Source: Pseudomonas sp. Irchel 3E20 (GTDB taxonomy: Bacteria > Pseudomonadota > Gammaproteobacteria > Pseudomonadales > Pseudomonadaceae). Taken from it: a stretch of DNA of 64,000 bases. Position numbers and translations under genes: made by a program. The stretch spans positions 372,001 through 436,000 of the forward strand of contig NZ_FYEE01000004.1 of NCBI RefSeq assembly GCF_900187645.1, in the 5' to 3' direction. This document shows, in pieces, positions 61,016-64,000 of this stretch. Under the pieces are notes generated by a model that had not been told where the DNA came from, made no database searches, and saw only the letters and a list, made by a program, of their open reading frames with translations. Position 1 is the stretch's first letter; each line of letters begins with the position of its first letter.

Positions 61016-61122
61016 GGCAAAGGCGTCCAGTAGGGGGAGGAAAGAAAGCGGCGGGCATTATCACCGCTATGGCGGCCGACAGACACCGGCAATGACCCGA
61101 TCAGGGCGGCTATTGCGCCAGA

Positions 61123-62052
61123 TCAGGCCAATGCCTCACTTGACCCCGCTGGCGACAGGCCGGCGCACACCTCACGCACACAGCCGCGCAACCAGCGGTG
61201 GCCAGGGTCGGCGTCCAACCGTGGCGGCCAGAGCAGCGAGACAGTGATCGGCGCCAGCGCCAGCGGCAGGGCAAAGCTGTGCAGGCCCTGGCGCAGGCCG
61301 GTGGTGTGGTGCTCGGGCACGCTGGCGATCAATTCGCCGCTGCGCACCAGGGCCAGGGCGGTGGAAAAGCCGCCGACCACCGTCACGATGCGCCGTTGCA
61401 AGCCCAGGGTTTGCAGGGCCAGATCGATGGCCGCAGGCCCGTTGTGCAGGCCCGGGCGCGACACGCCGATGTGGCGGCCCTGGGCGTAACGGGCAGCGCT
61501 GACGACGCCCTCGGCCAGGGGATGCTCAGGGCTGACCACGCCGATAAAACGGTCGCGGAACAACCCTTGGGCGATCAGCTCCGGCGCGGTGCCGGGGCCC
61601 ACTACCGCGGTTTCCAGGTCCACATCGCCGTCGCGCATCGCACTGCTTTCCTTGTTCGGTTTGCCGACGAAGCGCAACTGCACCCCCGGCGCCTGGGCCG
61701 CGACCCGGGCCAGCAGCGCCGGGCCGAAGGTTTCGACAAAACCGTCGCTGCTGCGCAAGGTGAAAGTGCGCGCCAGTTGCCCCAGGTCCAGCACCGTGGC
61801 CGGGCGCAGCACCGCTTCGGCGTCGCGCACCAATTGGCTGACCTGCTCGCGTAGCGCCAACGCCCGGGGCGTCGCCACCAACCCGCGGCCGGCGCGTACC
61901 AGCAAGGGGTCGCCGGTGGTGGCCCGCAGGCGCGCCAGGGCCCGACTCATCGCCGAGGGGCTCAGGTGCAGGCGCTGGGCGGCACGGGTCACGCTGCCTT
62001 CGCTGAGCAAGGCATCCAGGGTGAACAGCAGGTTGAGATCAGGTTTCGTCAT
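61123..62052 (-). CDS. LysR-family regulator of the adjacent MFS gene
   Basis: A 309-residue regulator from ATG 62052 (MTKPDLNLLFTLDALLSEGS). The winged helix-turn-helix is SVTRAAQRLHLSPSAMSRALARLR, and the ligand-binding domain follows (FTLRSSDGFVETFGPALLARV, GVVSPEHPLAEG, GELIASVPEH). It is divergent from the MFS gene; TGCACA-N5-TGTGCA in the 139-bp gap is the likely operator. Inducer unknown. The longer frame to 62166 runs through the control region. Confidence 0.92.
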   Translation of the reverse strand: MTKPDLNLLFTLDALLSEGSVTRAAQRLHLSPSAMSRALARLRATTGDPLLVRAGRGLVATPRALALREQVSQLVRDAEAVLRPATVLDLGQLARTFTLRSSDGFVETFGPALLARVAAQAPGVQLRFVGKPNKESSAMRDGDVDLETAVVGPGTAPELIAQGLFRDRFIGVVSPEHPLAEGVVSAARYAQGRHIGVSRPGLHNGPAAIDLALQTLGLQRRIVTVVGGFSTALALVRSGELIASVPEHHTTGLRQGLHSFALPLALAPITVSLLWPPRLDADPGHRWLRGCVREVCAGLSPAGSSEALA

Positions 62053-62094
62053 GGCCGGACGATAGCACGTTGCCCATCGAGATATGGCGCCCCA

Positions 62095-62111
62095 TGCACA
62101 GGTGATGTGCA
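62095..62111. promoter_or_regulatory. operator palindrome between LysR and MFS genes
   Basis: TGCACA (62095-62100), GGTGA, TGTGCA (62106-62111): a perfect 6-bp inverted repeat in the middle of the divergent gap. Likely LysR binding site. Confidence 0.55.
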
Positions 62112-62191
62112 ACCCGTGCGTCTTCCGCCCCACCCCGGCGCGCCTTAGGCTGCTGCATGCGCCCACCCCGGGCGCGCCTCAGGAGCCCCAT

Positions 62192-63526
62192 GTGAACCCG
62201 ACCCCCGCCCTCGCCAGCTTGGCGCTGACCCTGTTGCTGTGTGCCCTGGGCTCCAGCATTGCCAACGTCGGTTTGCCCGCACTGGCCCAGGCTTTTGCCG
62301 CCCCGTTCGGCCAGGTGCAGTGGGTGGTTTTGGCCTACCTGCTGGCCATCACCTGCCTGATCGTCAGCGCCGGGCGCCTGGGCGACCTGCTGGGTCGGCG
62401 CCGGGTGCTGCTGGCCGGGGTCGCGCTGTTCAGCCTGGCGTCGGCCCTGTGCGCGGTGGCGCCCAGCCTGGGGATATTGATCGGCGCACGGGCCCTGCAA
62501 GGCGTCGGCGCCGCGCTGATGATGGCCCTGACCCTGGCCATGGTCGGCGACACCGTGGGCAAGGCCCGCACCGGCAGCGCCATGGGCCTGCTCGGGACGC
62601 TGTCGGCCATCGGCACGGCCCTGGGCCCGACCCTGGGCGGCGTGTTGATCGACGGGTTCGGCTGGCGGGGGCTGTTCGTACCCTGCGCCGCCCTGGGCCT
62701 GCTGACCCTGGCCCTAGGCTATCGCTACTTGCCCGCCGACCCACCCAGGACCGCACCCAGCGGCTTCGACCCCTTCGGCACCCTGCTGCTGGCCCTGGCG
62801 CTGGGCGCCTATGCTCTGGCCATGACCTTGGGGCGCGGCAGCCTGGGCCTACTTAATGCCCTGCTGTTGCTGGCGGCGGCGCTGGGCGCGGCGCTGTTCC
62901 TGTGGGTCGAGGCACGGGTGGCGGCGCCGTTGGTTCATCTGCCGCTGCTGCGGGCGCCATTGATGAGTACCAGCCTACTGCTCAACGTGCTGGTGGCGAT
63001 GGTGATGATGGCCACCCTGGTGGTCGGCCCGTTCTATCTGACAGACGCCCTGGGCCTGGCCCCGGCCAGCGTGGGCCTGGTGATGTCGGTGGGGCCGCTG
63101 ATGGCCGCGTTCAGTGGGGTGCCGGCGGGCAAACTGGTTGACCGCTGGGGCGCGTTGGCGGTGCTGCGCCTGGGTTTATTCACCCTGGCCCTGGGCGCAT
63201 TGGCCCTGGGCTGGCTGGCGCCGTGGCTGGGGGTGGTGGGTTACCTCGTGGCGTTGGCGATCCTGACGCCGGGCTATCAGTTGTTCCTCGCGGCCAACAA
63301 CACGGCAGTCATGCAGGATGTGCCCACCGCGCAACGTGGCGTGGTGTCGGGCCTGCTCAACCTGGCCCGTAACCTGGGCCTGCTGAGCGGCGCGTCACTG
63401 ATGGGCACGGTGTATGCCCTCACCGCACAGCACGGTGGCGCCGGCCAAGGCCTGCAATGGACCTTCACCGGCGCCACCGTGCTGTTGGGGCTGGGCTTGG
63501 CGCTGGCCTGGCGCCTGCGCCGGTAG
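62192..63526 (+). CDS. MFS transporter (drug-efflux type)
   Basis: A 444-residue carrier. The start is GTG 62192 (VNPTPALASLALTLLLC), with AGGAG 6 nt upstream; the ATG just before it is out of frame and stops at once. It shows AGRLGDLLGRRRVLLAG (loop 2-3 signature), LIGARALQGVGAALMMALTLAMVGD (motif B, Arg), GLLGTLSAIGTALGPTLGGVLID (motif C of exporters) and GKLVDRWGALAVLRLG. Roughly 12-14 TM helices. Regulated by the divergent LysR protein. Substrate unknown. Confidence 0.9.
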   Translation: MNPTPALASLALTLLLCALGSSIANVGLPALAQAFAAPFGQVQWVVLAYLLAITCLIVSAGRLGDLLGRRRVLLAGVALFSLASALCAVAPSLGILIGARALQGVGAALMMALTLAMVGDTVGKARTGSAMGLLGTLSAIGTALGPTLGGVLIDGFGWRGLFVPCAALGLLTLALGYRYLPADPPRTAPSGFDPFGTLLLALALGAYALAMTLGRGSLGLLNALLLLAAALGAALFLWVEARVAAPLVHLPLLRAPLMSTSLLLNVLVAMVMMATLVVGPFYLTDALGLAPASVGLVMSVGPLMAAFSGVPAGKLVDRWGALAVLRLGLFTLALGALALGWLAPWLGVVGYLVALAILTPGYQLFLAANNTAVMQDVPTAQRGVVSGLLNLARNLGLLSGASLMGTVYALTAQHGGAGQGLQWTFTGATVLLGLGLALAWRLRR

Positions 63527-63530
63527 GCGA

Positions 63531-64000
63531 TCAGGCCTTGGTCGCCACGCCTTGAACCTGTGCCGAGGGCTGCGCCGGGGTGCGCAGGGTCCACAGCAGG
63601 TAGACGCCCACCAAACCGGCGGCCGAGAGCGACAACATCCCCGCCCGTGGGTCGGTGAACCAGATCTCCATGTTGGCCTTGAGCATCGGCGCGACGAAAC
63701 CGCCGATGTTGCCCATGGAACCGATCAAGGCAATCCCTCCCGCCGCCGCCACGCCGCCCAGGTAACTGGTGGGCAGGGTCCAGAACAGCGGTTGCACGGT
63801 GACGAACCCCGCCGCCGCAAAGCAGAACGCCAACAGCACCGGGCCGAAGCTGTTGAGCAAAGCCGAGGCGGCAATGCCGATGGCGGCCAGGGCGAGCATG
63901 CACATGGCCATTTTCAGGTGCGAACCGTGGCGGTCGGCGTAGCGGGTAACGAAGTACATGGCGATGGCCGCGCACAGCCAGGGCACGGCAATCAGCATGC
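63531..64000 (-). CDS. MFS carrier, C-terminal part (5' end beyond window)
   Basis: The frame is open at the right edge; the last ~155 residues are here. TRYADRHGSHLKMAMCM is the mid-protein loop motif, followed by FGPVLLAFCFAAAGFVTVQPLFWTLP, GGVAAAGGIALIGSMGNIGGFVAPML and the tail TPAQPSAQVQGVATKA. The pattern fits the anion:cation symporter family (phthalate/tartrate/glucarate-type carriers), which import organic acids. Convergent with the LysR-controlled MFS gene, 4 bp from its stop. Confidence 0.85.
   Translation of the reverse strand, partial: MLIAVPWLCAAIAMYFVTRYADRHGSHLKMAMCMLALAAIGIAASALLNSFGPVLLAFCFAAAGFVTVQPLFWTLPTSYLGGVAAAGGIALIGSMGNIGGFVAPMLKANMEIWFTDPRAGMLSLSAAGLVGVYLLWTLRTPAQPSAQVQGVATKA

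Noticed and set aside
61016..61122. LexA box upstream of the DUF3087-polB operon
   Set aside because: No CTG-N10-CAG with the required T/A-rich centre was found in the gap.

Overview
This 64 kb window is high-GC DNA from a Pseudomonas chromosome, most likely the P. fluorescens group. The evidence is gene content (MexEF-OprN pump, OprD porin, DUF2388 protein, large NAD-glutamate dehydrogenase, LpxO, FecIR-coupled receptor), repeated fluorescens-type REP elements (gtgggagc.ag-cctgctcgcgatggcgg family), and coding on both strands with short gaps. I see no rRNA, tRNA, CRISPR array or intact mobile element. The only mobile-DNA trace is the end of a tyrosine integrase near 32.3-32.5 kb. The species assignment is inference.

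Layout. 1-4.6 kb: N-terminal two thirds of gdhB (- strand), an unknown acidic protein and a LigI-like amidohydrolase. 4.7-10.9 kb: mexE-mexF-oprN efflux operon behind two LysR-type palindromes and closed by a strong terminator. 10.9-14.1 kb: pirin, a bestrophin-like channel and a TPR/HEAT lipoprotein-like or membrane-anchored protein. 14.3-21.5 kb: a compact signalling locus, with a giant CHASE3-GAF-kinase-REC-REC-REC hybrid followed by overlapping cheR, cheB, a REC-kinase and a single-domain regulator, plus a divergent single-domain regulator. No MCP, CheA or CheW lies nearby. 21.7-25.7 kb: glycosyltransferase, secreted HAF-repeat-like protein and OprD porin.

25.9-34.2 kb: ecotin with a changed reactive-site residue; a catalytic-domain-only threonine dehydratase preceded by an isoleucine-coded attenuator; a PQQ sugar dehydrogenase with a small secreted partner; LpxO; a methyltransferase/GFA pair; DUF2388; the integrase remnant; and ABC-F ATPase ybiT. 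34.5-39.4 kb: a TonB receptor and a two-permease plus ATPase importer of the sulfonate/nitrate family, each with its own sigma-54-type promoter. 40.0-45.5 kb: formate dehydrogenase-N operon fdnGHI-fdhE with Cys replacing selenocysteine. 45.7-48.0 kb: polar amino-acid ABC importer (binding protein and two permeases, no ATPase). 48.1-48.5 kb: four 115-bp tandem units built from REP pairs.

48.5-52.7 kb: FecI-FecR-siderophore receptor surface-signalling set under a probable Fur box. 52.7-57.9 kb: topB behind a LexA-type box; a Cys-rich regulator divergent from an MFS pump, with a perfect operator palindrome between them; DUF2165; GNAT. 58.1-61.0 kb: DUF3087-polB (DNA polymerase II). 61.1-64 kb: LysR/MFS divergent pair and the C-terminal part of a second MFS carrier.

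The strongest unreported-looking signals are the ilvA attenuator (leader peptide, three mutually exclusive hairpins and a possibly leaderless transcript), the paired sigma-54 promoters, the LexA box on topB, the mirror-image ends of topB and its convergent neighbour, the orphan CheR/CheB signalling operon, and ecotin with Gln at the P1 position.
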